The notes under the pieces: model-generated
Told to the model about the DNA's origin: nothing
Databases searched by the model: none
The model's input: only the letters and a program-made list of their open reading frames with translations
Position numbers and translations under genes: made by a program
Source: Chloroflexota bacterium
Lineage (GTDB): Bacteria; Chloroflexota; Anaerolineae; B4-G1
Direction: 5' to 3'
Length of the DNA: 17,672 bases
NCBI GenBank assembly: GCA_011046405.1
Contig: DSAR01000412.1
Coordinates: forward strand, 1 to 17,672
Shown here: one piece after another, positions 7,054-14,517 of the stretch
How positions within the stretch are numbered: position 1 is the first letter of the stretch
Layout of the letters: the number at the start of each line of letters is the position of its first letter

Positions 7054-7893
7054 TCATCTCACGGACAAAAAGTACCCACGTCCGCGCACCGTGCGAATCA
7101 AATCGGGATCGCTGGGATCAGATTCGATCTTGCGGCGCAAGCGAAAAATGTAGAGGCGCGCCTGATTTTGAACCTCCTGTTTACTCATCTGGCAAAGCGA
7201 CGAATCCTGAAGCAACTCCACCCAGGAAAGCACCTGGTTGGGTTGAGCCATCAGCGCAGCCAGAACCGTCGTCTCCCCTTCCGTCAATTCGACCGATGAG
7301 GGAGACCTGCCCCGAACCACAACGATCCGTTTTTGACGATCCAGCGTTAGACACCCGGCGTGCACGAAACGTTGAATGGCCGTCGATTGCCCATCGTTAG
7401 ACTCAGCGTCCCCGGTCGGACCGATATCTTGCACCGAATCCAGCTTATCCAAAGCGCCGCCAATCAAATTCAAGAGCTTCTTGCGACGCAATGTCTTCTC
7501 CCGCTCTCGCAGAGTCCTGGTTATCGTCTCCGCCAGTTCCCCAATGTCAAAGGGCTTCAACATGTAATCATCCACCCCTGACTTTACCGCAGCGATAGCA
7601 CTCTCTACCGAAGCGTGGGCGGTCAGCACGATGATCGATACGTCTGGATAATCCTGCCGCACGCGCTTCATCACCTCGACGCCATGCATCCCCGGCATGT
7701 GCATGTCGAGCACCATCAAGTCATAGGACGATTCTTCGAGTGATTGCAATGCCTCGTCACCGGAAGCGGATACATCGACGTAGTACCCCATCAAGCTCAG
7801 GACGTCGCGAAGAGCAGCGCGCAGATTGCTCTCATCATCTACAACCAATAACCGTGCTCGATGTTGCGCCTCGGGAAAACTGGATATAACCAC
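7054..7893 (-). CDS. Response regulator, receiver + PhoB-type winged helix
   Basis: This 279-residue DNA-binding output protein of a two-component system has a receiver domain at 14-130. The receiver has the acidic pair Asp19-Asp20, phosphorylation site Asp63 (VLDMHMPG), Thr91 and Lys113 (LKPF). A ~50-residue linker follows. The OmpR/PhoB winged helix covers about 180-279, with the recognition region QNQARLYIFRLRRKIE and the C-terminal RTVRGRGYFL. The receiver stretch TAHASVESAIAAVKSG is more like NtrC-type receivers than PhoB-type ones, so the protein looks domain-shuffled. The start is GTG (7891-7893), preceded by an in-frame TGA and a GTGAGG ribosome-site candidate. A strong promoter lies at 8012-8040, so the gene is probably transcribed separately from the tgpA operon. 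No histidine kinase is nearby. Confidence 0.93.
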   Translation of the reverse strand: MVISSFPEAQHRARLLVVDDESNLRAALRDVLSLMGYYVDVSASGDEALQSLEESSYDLMVLDMHMPGMHGVEVMKRVRQDYPDVSIIVLTAHASVESAIAAVKSGVDDYMLKPFDIGELAETITRTLREREKTLRRKKLLNLIGGALDKLDSVQDIGPTGDAESNDGQSTAIQRFVHAGCLTLDRQKRIVVVRGRSPSSVELTEGETTVLAALMAQPNQVLSWVELLQDSSLCQMSKQEVQNQARLYIFRLRRKIESDPSDPDLIRTVRGRGYFLSVR

Positions 7894-8011
7894 GATTCTA
7901 TCGCCTCACCCCCACACACCGAAGAATGCCTGGCTGGCTCTTTGATGTCGCATGTTTAGTAATTATCGGTGGGTGTGTTTCAAATGCTTTGAGCGTTGTT
8001 TGTAGTGCGTG

Positions 8012-8040
8012 AGTATAGCACGCGCCCAGGGGGTTGTCAA
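8012..8040 (-). promoter_or_regulatory. Near-consensus sigma-70 promoter of the response regulator
   Basis: Read on the - strand, TTGACA (8035-8040) is followed by a 17-nt spacer and TATACT (8012-8017). That is a perfect -35, the ideal spacing and a 5/6 match at -10. Transcription should start near 8005, giving a leader of about 110 nt before the GTG at 7893. It sits 33 bp past the end of the transglutaminase gene and does not overlap its coding sequence. A short palindrome, TCAAATGCTTTGA (7980-7992), lies about 15-25 nt downstream of the expected start and could be an operator. Confidence 0.85.
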
Positions 8041-8073
8041 CTGGTCACGTTTCCCGGCTACAGATCGATGCTT

Positions 8074-10509
8074 CTACCCGGTAAAGAAGCGGCGCAGTTT
8101 CACTTCCCAGGATTGACGCCGTATCTCTCGCCCAGCATCCTGGGCCGCATAAGCGTTGCCCGGCCGGGATCCATAATACGAGGCTTGGTATTCGTCCAAC
8201 ACACGCTGGATCGCCCGACTTGCCTGGGGCAAGATGTGACGCAATGCCCTGGCACGCTCGGCAGGGGTATCGGATGGGTGAGGGATCGATCCTAACCGTT
8301 TCAAAGCGGCATTGATCTGCAGATAGGCCCGTTCCTGGGTAGAAAGGGTCGTGTAGACGCTCCAACGTTGTAATATCGACGGCGTTTGAATGTCAAGGCG
8401 GCGCAATCCGCGTCTCAACAGAACAGGGACCGAGACTACATGCTGGGATAGCCGTTTTTGCCAGACCAGAATCAACCCAATGACCAATGCCACTGGCGTC
8501 AAAGCCAGGAGCCAAGTGTTCCAGTTCGACTCCCGGCGATCCTGTAAGGCAGGCAACGCCTCGACAGGTATCTCTTTCTCCGCCAAAAATTCTCTCAGAC
8601 GCTGCTCCAGAGATGCGTCCTCCTCCAGCTCCAAATCCAAGAGCGACCCATCGAACGAGGTGTCTGCCTCGTCATCTTCTCCCAACGGGCGATCGATAGA
8701 CGGATATATCGCGCTGGGTTCGAATGGTATCCAACCTATCCCCGGGAAGTAAACCTCGGGCCAGGCGTGAGCATTTCGCCGGCGCACGACGTAGACGTCG
8801 CTATCATCCGACCAGGCCCGTCTATTGTACGCATCGACGACGTAAACGCGACTGCCGCTCTCCAGGTCCCCCTGCCCATACCCGACGGCCAACCGGGCCG
8901 GGATACCCAAAGCACGGAGCATGATCACCTCGGCCGTGGCGTAATAACTGCAATAGCCCTGTTGCGCATCGAACAGGAACCAATCGACCGGCTCCTGATA
9001 ATCGGGCCACCGGTCGGCCAGAACGCGACGATACTCGATCCGGCGACGAAGGTATGTGGTGATAGTGACGACGATATCATAGGGATTATCCAAACCATCA
9101 GCAATCCGATGGGCCAACTCGCGAACACGCGGGGTAATTTCGGGGGGAAGTTGTACATACCGGTCGACGATCCAATCGGGATAGTCTGCACCGGCAGCGC
9201 GCAACGTCGCCACGCTCACATCATTTAGGAAAGCTCGAATCTGGTAACTTTCTCCGGCCTGCACCGGCGGATTGGCGTGCAGGGCAAAAACGTCGGCCGT
9301 GCCATCGGGATTGAGCGCCAAATCGGCCCGCGCCGGGCGACTCACCCACAGAACCCGTCCTGGTGTAAAAAGGGTCGAGATCGGAGCAGCGGTGGTCATC
9401 GTAAACGTCCCGGTCCGCCCCTGCTCGCCTTGGGTGAAATTCGAGGCCACATCCCGAGAATTGATCTCCTGGGTCCTCGAGATGCTGCCCGTGCGCCATT
9501 CTCCACCGGCGTAGTGATCATAGACGCGAGCCCGCCAGTAATAGCGGGGAACCGATGAGAAGCCTGGTTCCACTTGAACGACGAGGAGCACTTCGTCGTC
9601 GTCTGGATTGCCGGATCCCAAAGAGAGTGTATCCCCGTAGATGTTCTGCACCCCTCCGACCTGCTCGCGCAGGGAGACGACGGCGTGACTCAGACGATCT
9701 CGCACAGTCGCCCAGGGGCCAGATACGTGACGCCAGGCTTGCCGAAGCGGTGACACCGATCGAAAGATCACCGGCGTCAACCAGGCAACCACAATGAGCA
9801 CCAATACGATCTGCAACGTCGCGCCGATGAGGTCCAACCCCACGTAAGAAGGGACCGAGATCCGATCTCGCTGCCAGACGATCTGATAACGCAAATAGGC
9901 CATCCGCGCCAGGATCATCAGGACAAAGAAGAGATAGAGCGCCAGAAACCAGGTGCGCGTCTCGAAAATGGCGTTATAGCTATGGACGATCAACAACACC
10001 AACCCCGCCGGAATGGTGGAACGCCATGGATGTCCGTGACGGGCCAAATGGTAGGCCGCGTGCACACTGAGGATCCAAAACAACACCGTCATCGCCCAGA
10101 CGAAAAGCAAGGGGTCTTCCACCGGATCCTGTCGCACCAGTTGAAGCAGCGACACCAGCAATCGTTCGATCAGGTTGATCAGGCGATCTATCCACAGTTG
10201 CTCCTCGACCATCGTGACGCCCAACAAGGCCCCGCCAAAAAAGAGCCCATAGATTGTGGCCAAGAGAACGACGCAACGCTGCGAAAAAGCGCTGGCGCCC
10301 AACGCCAGCCCCGCCAATCCGCCCACCAGCGTCATCCATCCCACGACGCCCAGGTGATCGGTCCACCCGGTGACGATGAGCCGCCCAGCCGTCGTGAGGA
10401 GCGCGGCTACGAGCAAAACGGCCGCCAGGGTGTCCCACCAGCCCAACCTGCCAACGTCCTTCCCACCGGAGGTTCGAGATTTCGATAATCCGCTCACTCC
10501 CTCACGCAT
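8074..10509 (-). CDS. tgpA: TgpA-like membrane transglutaminase (DUF3488/DUF4129)
   Basis: This is a membrane protein with an extracytoplasmic transglutaminase/cysteine-peptidase-like domain. Six or seven membrane segments span about residues 27-247. A large soluble region follows, with the transglutaminase core Cys520 (GYCSYYATAE), His581 (NAHAWPEVYFPG) and Glu597 (WIPFEPS), where Glu replaces the more usual Asp. One more membrane helix is at about 664-683, followed by a cytoplasmic DUF4129-like tail. Numbering is from the ATG at 10507-10509 (811 residues). I prefer it to the GTG at 10516-10518 because GGAAGG lies 8 nt before it. It is the last gene of the peptidase-moxR-DUF58-tgpA operon, starting 2 nt after the DUF58 stop. 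In vivo substrates of this family are mostly unknown; envelope or peptidoglycan-associated roles are reported for relatives. Confidence 0.9.
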   Translation of the reverse strand: MREGVSGLSKSRTSGGKDVGRLGWWDTLAAVLLVAALLTTAGRLIVTGWTDHLGVVGWMTLVGGLAGLALGASAFSQRCVVLLATIYGLFFGGALLGVTMVEEQLWIDRLINLIERLLVSLLQLVRQDPVEDPLLFVWAMTVLFWILSVHAAYHLARHGHPWRSTIPAGLVLLIVHSYNAIFETRTWFLALYLFFVLMILARMAYLRYQIVWQRDRISVPSYVGLDLIGATLQIVLVLIVVAWLTPVIFRSVSPLRQAWRHVSGPWATVRDRLSHAVVSLREQVGGVQNIYGDTLSLGSGNPDDDEVLLVVQVEPGFSSVPRYYWRARVYDHYAGGEWRTGSISRTQEINSRDVASNFTQGEQGRTGTFTMTTAAPISTLFTPGRVLWVSRPARADLALNPDGTADVFALHANPPVQAGESYQIRAFLNDVSVATLRAAGADYPDWIVDRYVQLPPEITPRVRELAHRIADGLDNPYDIVVTITTYLRRRIEYRRVLADRWPDYQEPVDWFLFDAQQGYCSYYATAEVIMLRALGIPARLAVGYGQGDLESGSRVYVVDAYNRRAWSDDSDVYVVRRRNAHAWPEVYFPGIGWIPFEPSAIYPSIDRPLGEDDEADTSFDGSLLDLELEEDASLEQRLREFLAEKEIPVEALPALQDRRESNWNTWLLALTPVALVIGLILVWQKRLSQHVVSVPVLLRRGLRRLDIQTPSILQRWSVYTTLSTQERAYLQINAALKRLGSIPHPSDTPAERARALRHILPQASRAIQRVLDEYQASYYGSRPGNAYAAQDAGREIRRQSWEVKLRRFFTG

Positions 10510-10511
10510 CG

Positions 10512-11816
10512 CTACCACCTTCCATTTCGTCCACGGCCACTCAGGGCCGCCGCTAGGTCAGCATCCCTCTCTACCTGGTAAACGGGCAAGCCTAACCCCG
10601 AGATGGTCAGTGCCAGAGATTTAGTGCCCTCTGGACCGCCAAAAGAGGCCGCGTCGATCAAGACGAGCATCGGCCGCAGCCCACATTGAAGCAGATGATC
10701 TGCCGCTACAGCCACGTCCCGGTGAACCGAGGGCGTCACCAGGACGATCGTGCTGCCCCGGGGCAAATGACGTCTCTGGGCCAGTACCAGCGCCAAGATA
10801 GAAAGCTCTCCTTCAGCACGCAAGAGCGCGCTCGCCTCCAGTATCTTGCTCAATTGGCGTCCTCCCTGGTCGGGAGGGAGAATACTGGGGAGACAGGCCT
10901 GCCCGCAACTCACCAGCCCCACGGCGCGCCCGCTCCGCAGAAAGTAGCGTCCCAACGAAGCGACGATACTCACCATGTACTCCTCCGTCGATGGCGGCAA
11001 GAACACCCGCCGGGAAGCCGCGTCGAACGATTTCAACAGATCGGCGCGGGTATAGGGCAGGGCGGTGTGTGCATCCCGAGCCGCATCGGCGAAAATCCAC
11101 ACCTCAGCCAGCGGATCCAGTTCGAATTCCTTGACCATCAGGCGATCGCGGCGGGCTGTGCTCACCCAGTGGATGCGACTGAGTGAATCGCCGGGGGCGT
11201 ACTCTCGCACGCCAGCCGCGTTGGGCGTGATCTGGTGCGTCCGGCGCCGCAGCGCCTCGCCTCCCGAAAGCACGCCGGCCGGACTGAAGAACGCGGGCAC
11301 GTCGAAGATCTTCGGATAGACCAACAGGGCGTCCTCGGCCGGCATGATCTGGCGCGTGCTGAAGAGACCGAAGGGATCGCCCGAGATCAACTCGGTGGGG
11401 CCGAAGGAATAGACACCCCGTCGAAGCAGCCGCGTGCTGACGAGGTACGAGCGTTCCTCCCGCGCTTTGAGCAACGTCAGCACGCGGGAACTTTCCACCC
11501 CGGGCAGGTCGAAACGATCGCGCACGAGCACCCACAACCGGGGCAAGCGGCTGGCGTTCTCGATGATGAAGCGCTCTTCCAACGTCTGCCCCACCTGAGC
11601 GCGCCGTGTGCGCGTCTCTCGCCGGACCCGCACGCCCCGCAGCGCCAGCAGAGACCAGATCCAACTCCCAAGCAAGAGCAGTACCCATAGATAACTCAAG
11701 CGGAAATAGATCGCTTGGCCGGTGACAGCCAAGGCCGCCAGGCTAAAGATGAGCAAACCCACCACCACCATGCGAGAGGCGAGCAGGCGAGCGCTTGAAT
11801 CAACGTGCGTTGTCAT
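10512..11816 (-). CDS. DUF58 domain membrane protein
   Basis: The 434-residue protein begins with two membrane helices as a hairpin (about 15-32 and 38-56, split by AIYFRLSY), then a soluble region. It carries the DUF58 signature GVREYAPGDSLSRIHW at about 214-229 followed by a vWA-like fold. The expected metal-binding DxSxS is not preserved (WIFADAARD instead), so a classical MIDAS is doubtful. The reading frame is open further upstream, but that stretch overlaps moxR and has no family character. The ATG at 11814-11816, only 4 nt after the moxR stop, is therefore the better start. DUF58 proteins nearly always accompany MoxR ATPases, which probably act on them. Overlap-scale spacing to both neighbours points to translational coupling. 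Confidence 0.9.
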   Translation of the reverse strand: MTTHVDSSARLLASRMVVVGLLIFSLAALAVTGQAIYFRLSYLWVLLLLGSWIWSLLALRGVRVRRETRTRRAQVGQTLEERFIIENASRLPRLWVLVRDRFDLPGVESSRVLTLLKAREERSYLVSTRLLRRGVYSFGPTELISGDPFGLFSTRQIMPAEDALLVYPKIFDVPAFFSPAGVLSGGEALRRRTHQITPNAAGVREYAPGDSLSRIHWVSTARRDRLMVKEFELDPLAEVWIFADAARDAHTALPYTRADLLKSFDAASRRVFLPPSTEEYMVSIVASLGRYFLRSGRAVGLVSCGQACLPSILPPDQGGRQLSKILEASALLRAEGELSILALVLAQRRHLPRGSTIVLVTPSVHRDVAVAADHLLQCGLRPMLVLIDAASFGGPEGTKSLALTISGLGLPVYQVERDADLAAALSGRGRNGRW

Positions 11817-11820
11817 ACGC

Positions 11821-12783
11821 TCACGCTTCGCCAGTGAAATCGAAATCCCCGCCGGGGACGGGCAGCTTCTCCACGATGCTCTGCACGATTTGCCGGGAGC
11901 TGATGTCCTGCATTCGCGCCGCCGGCCCGGGAATGACCCGGTGAGCCAGGGCCGGGATAACCAGCGCCTTGACGTCATCGGGGAGCACGTAATCCCGGCC
12001 CTGGATCGCCGCCCGAGCCTGTCCCGAGCGATAGAGGGCCAGGCTCCCCCGGGGGCTGGCTCCCAGGTACGTATCGGCGTGTTGACGGGTGCGACGGCTC
12101 AGTTTCACGATATATTCCATCACCGATTCCGAAACCCGCACTGATTTCACCGCCTCCTGCGCCGCCACGAGGTCTTCGACCGAGGCGACCTGCTCCAGAT
12201 CCTCCAACGGGTGCCGGTATTGTTGCCGTTTCAACACGCTCACCTCATCCGAAAGCACAGGGTACCCCAGATTGACGCGCAACATAAAGCGATCCAACTG
12301 GGCCTCCGGGAGGGGAAACGTGCCCTCGTACTCGATGGGATTCTGAGTCGCCAACACCATAAAGGGTCGGGGCAAAATATGGGTCACACCATCCACGGTC
12401 ATTTGTCGCTCCTCCATCGCCTCCAACATCGCGGCCTGGGTCTTGGGCGTGGCCCGGTTGATCTCGTCAGCCAACACGACCTGGGCCATCACCGGTCCGG
12501 GTCGAAACTCGAACTGGCGACTGACCTGGTTGAAGATGGAAACGCCGGTCACGTCGCTGGGCAACATGTCGGGCGTGAACTGAATCCGGCTGAAGGAACA
12601 GCCCAGCGAACGGGCAATACTGCGTGCCAGCATCGTCTTTCCCACGCCGGGCACGTCTTCGATCAGGAGATGGCCCTGGCAGAGCAAAGCAATCACCGCC
12701 AGCTCCACCGACTCTCGCTTGCCGACGATCACCCGCTCGATGTTATCAATTAGACGTTCCGCAAAATCGCGTACCTGAGACAT
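11821..12783 (-). CDS. MoxR-family AAA+ ATPase
   Basis: This is a cytoplasmic AAA+ chaperone-type ATPase of 320 residues, the usual length for MoxR. Walker A is EDVPGVGKT (42-50). Walker B is VVLADEINR (102-110, Asp106-Glu107). Sensor 1 is the ATQNP stretch (145-149), and the arginine-finger region is EAQLDRF (160-166). A C-terminal lid domain follows. MoxR ATPases are thought to remodel or activate partner proteins with vWA/DUF58 domains, and here the DUF58 gene follows 4 nt downstream. GGAG lies 5 nt before the ATG. The upstream peptidase gene ends 18 nt away, so the four genes form one transcription unit. The exact client is an inference from context. Confidence 0.95.
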   Translation of the reverse strand: MSQVRDFAERLIDNIERVIVGKRESVELAVIALLCQGHLLIEDVPGVGKTMLARSIARSLGCSFSRIQFTPDMLPSDVTGVSIFNQVSRQFEFRPGPVMAQVVLADEINRATPKTQAAMLEAMEERQMTVDGVTHILPRPFMVLATQNPIEYEGTFPLPEAQLDRFMLRVNLGYPVLSDEVSVLKRQQYRHPLEDLEQVASVEDLVAAQEAVKSVRVSESVMEYIVKLSRRTRQHADTYLGASPRGSLALYRSGQARAAIQGRDYVLPDDVKALVIPALAHRVIPGPAARMQDISSRQIVQSIVEKLPVPGGDFDFTGEA

Positions 12784-12801
12784 AGGGACTCCATGGCACG
12801 G

Positions 12802-14226
12802 TTAAGAGCGCCACATCAACCAAACGACGAGCAAAATCAACAGGCCCGCGCTGCTACAGCAACAGGAGCAAGGAGGCGACGTCCGAGCGGGCGGCGTGGA
12901 GATCGGGGGTGAGGGGGTGGGAGAAGCGATAACCGGGGCAGGCGTCAGGGTTGACGTGGGAGACGGCGCTGGGGTGACAGTAGCCGCTGGCTGGCCCCGG
13001 GGCGCGGTGGGGAGCACCAGGGGAACGACCGTCATCGGCGGGACCCGGATCGGGGTGGGGATCGAATCGACCGGATAGCCTAACCACTCCAGCCAGGCCA
13101 TCTCGAAAGCAATCAAGTCCATGTCCAACGTGCGCTGCAACGCTTCCTCCATCGGGTGATTGTCAGCCAGGGTCAAGACCACGTCCCCCAACACATCCTC
13201 GCCATAAACTTCAGCGATGAAGGCGACCAGGCTATAAGCCTGGGCGTACCATAGGCCGATCGAATCGTGGGCCAGGCCGCTGGCCTGCGTGCCCATCTTC
13301 CGCAGGGGGATCAGGTTCCCCTCGGCGGCGGCCATCTCGACGAGCGCTTTCTCGTAACGATGGCCGGTGCGCTCGTTGTAGACCGCCAACCCCTCGTTGA
13401 ACCAGGTTGGCACCCGCACCCAGGTATTCCGGAAAATCTGGTTGTAGAAGACGTGGGCCAGCTCGTGGGGAATCACGTCGTGCGTCAACCAGTACCGGTT
13501 CATGCCCCACTGCACCGTGAGCCCAGCGTGCGCCTGCCCACCGATCCAATCCTGGCACGAGCGAGGGGCAAAGAAGGCGCAAAAATCATCGTGGTTGTTG
13601 TAGATGACGACCCGCGCCGGTCGCTCGGTGACGACGCCGGTGATGGCGGCGACGTGCTCGTAACTCTCCACCGCCGCCTCGAACAGCTCCTGCCCGAAGG
13701 CGGCCGGTCGCTCGTACCAGTAGACGACGACCTGGTCATTCGACAGCGACTGCCAATCGTGGGTCTCGTCGGCGTACTCGTCCCACGTCAGTTCGGTGGT
13801 GAAGTCGTTGCCCGCGCGGTCCACAATGCGCCAGTAGTAGCTGATCTCGATGAAGGGGGGGACCGTCTCACCGCCGGTGCGCCAGACGTGGGTCAGCGTG
13901 ACCTCTGGCGACGGCGCGAATGGTTCCGGAAGCCCTACCCGCTCCGCCTTCTCCCACCCGACCCGGTAATAGAGCGCAGCGTCCACGATGTCGCCCGCGT
14001 CACTGCGCGCCGCGTCACTGCGCGCTGTGATCGTGAAGGTCAGATCGTCGGGGAAATGGCTCTCGACCGATTGGGAGACGACCTGGATCGGCGGCGGCGA
14101 ATCGGCGGCGGCGGGGACGGGCCAGGCGGCGAGCAAGGACGCCATCATCCATAAGATGATAAAAAACCTCACAACGGCGACGCCTGCCCACGTCAAATCG
14201 GTTTTAGCGCCTGATTTTATACCCAT
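12802..14226 (-). CDS. Membrane-anchored HExxH metallopeptidase (peptidase MA-like)
   Basis: The 474-residue protein has an N-terminal signal/anchor (hydrophobic 14-42, ending PVPAAADSPPP) and a beta-rich region to about 140. A gluzincin-type zinc protease domain follows: HELAH (254-258) with third ligand Glu278 in WFNEGLAVY. The pattern fits peptidase MA-like proteins. A Pro/Ser/Thr-rich stalk (about 410-450) leads to a C-terminal membrane helix ending LMWRS, with CSCCC (453-457) just before it. The protein is probably tethered with its catalytic domain outside the cytoplasm. The chosen ATG at 14224-14226 has GGAGG (14234-14238) 7 nt upstream; the frame stays open to 14289 without such a site. 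It is first in the operon with moxR. The substrate is unknown. A 15-bp tandem duplication lies in its coding sequence. Confidence 0.88.
   Translation of the reverse strand: MGIKSGAKTDLTWAGVAVVRFFIILWMMASLLAAWPVPAAADSPPPIQVVSQSVESHFPDDLTFTITARSDAARSDAGDIVDAALYYRVGWEKAERVGLPEPFAPSPEVTLTHVWRTGGETVPPFIEISYYWRIVDRAGNDFTTELTWDEYADETHDWQSLSNDQVVVYWYERPAAFGQELFEAAVESYEHVAAITGVVTERPARVVIYNNHDDFCAFFAPRSCQDWIGGQAHAGLTVQWGMNRYWLTHDVIPHELAHVFYNQIFRNTWVRVPTWFNEGLAVYNERTGHRYEKALVEMAAAEGNLIPLRKMGTQASGLAHDSIGLWYAQAYSLVAFIAEVYGEDVLGDVVLTLADNHPMEEALQRTLDMDLIAFEMAWLEWLGYPVDSIPTPIRVPPMTVVPLVLPTAPRGQPAATVTPAPSPTSTLTPAPVIASPTPSPPISTPPARTSPPCSCCCSSAGLLILLVVWLMWRS
13996..14025 (-). repeat. Exact 15-bp tandem duplication inside the peptidase gene
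   Basis: The unit CGCGTCACTGCGCGC occurs twice head to tail (13996-14010 and 14011-14025). On the coding strand it doubles an Ala-Arg-Ser-Asp-type pentapeptide (ITARSDAARSDAGD). It keeps the frame, so it adds five residues to the region before the catalytic domain. It is probably a recent slippage event and may vary between strains. Confidence 0.9.
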
Positions 14227-14279
14227 CGTGTAACCTCCATTACTACCTGACATTCGTGGCCAAAAGCCTGATGTTCTAT

Positions 14280-14312
14280 CACGAATCACGCGAATGGTCG
14301 AATTTCACGAAT
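14280..14312. repeat. Diverged CACGAATT-type repeat
   Basis: The stretch CACGAATCACGCGAATGG followed by TCGAATTTCACGAAT is built of the same CACGAAT units as the inverted repeat at 4018-4081. CATTCGTGGC at 14251-14260 gives a possible facing arm. It lies in the leader of the peptidase operon. No convincing promoter could be picked out in 14227-14340. Confidence 0.45.
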
Positions 14313-14341
14313 GCTTTTCCAATCTCCAACTTCCAACCGCC

Positions 14342-14463
14342 GTAACTACCCAAGCTAGTCGCTTGCTGCGATGGAGAATGGGGGTTTGGGTTGTTTGGCG
14401 GTGCTTCGCACTCGCCAAACAACCCAAACCCCCGCCCCTCCGCTGTAAAGGCTGAGCAGTTAC
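14342..14463. repeat. Palindromic element with 21-bp perfect hairpin arms and short TIRs
   Basis: The core is a perfect 21-bp inverted repeat (14380-14400 with 14413-14433), and GTGC/GCAC (14401-14404, 14408-14411) extends the stem over a TTC loop. The outer ends GTAACTACCCAAGC (14342-14355) and GCTGAGCAGTTAC (14451-14463) are imperfect reverse complements, giving a ~122-bp unit. It is related to the hairpin at 13-51. It separates the ABC-permease genes from the peptidase operon and could shape the 3' end of the permease transcript, although no U-tract follows on either strand. Confidence 0.75.
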
Positions 14464-14517
14464 TTCGCGTCGTTGATAATAGCGCAGAAGCGGGCTAAAG
14501 GCAAACGGGCCCGGAGC

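Noticed and set aside
11817..11978. 54-residue N-terminal extension of the DUF58 protein
   Set aside because: It overlaps the moxR coding sequence, is Arg/Ser-rich and matches nothing in the family. The ATG at 11814-11816 fits the operon spacing.
13267..14154. Long (295-codon) + strand reading frame opposite the peptidase gene
   Set aside because: It is an antisense shadow of a GC-rich gene. The opposite strand has a signal peptide, HExxH motif and ribosome site.
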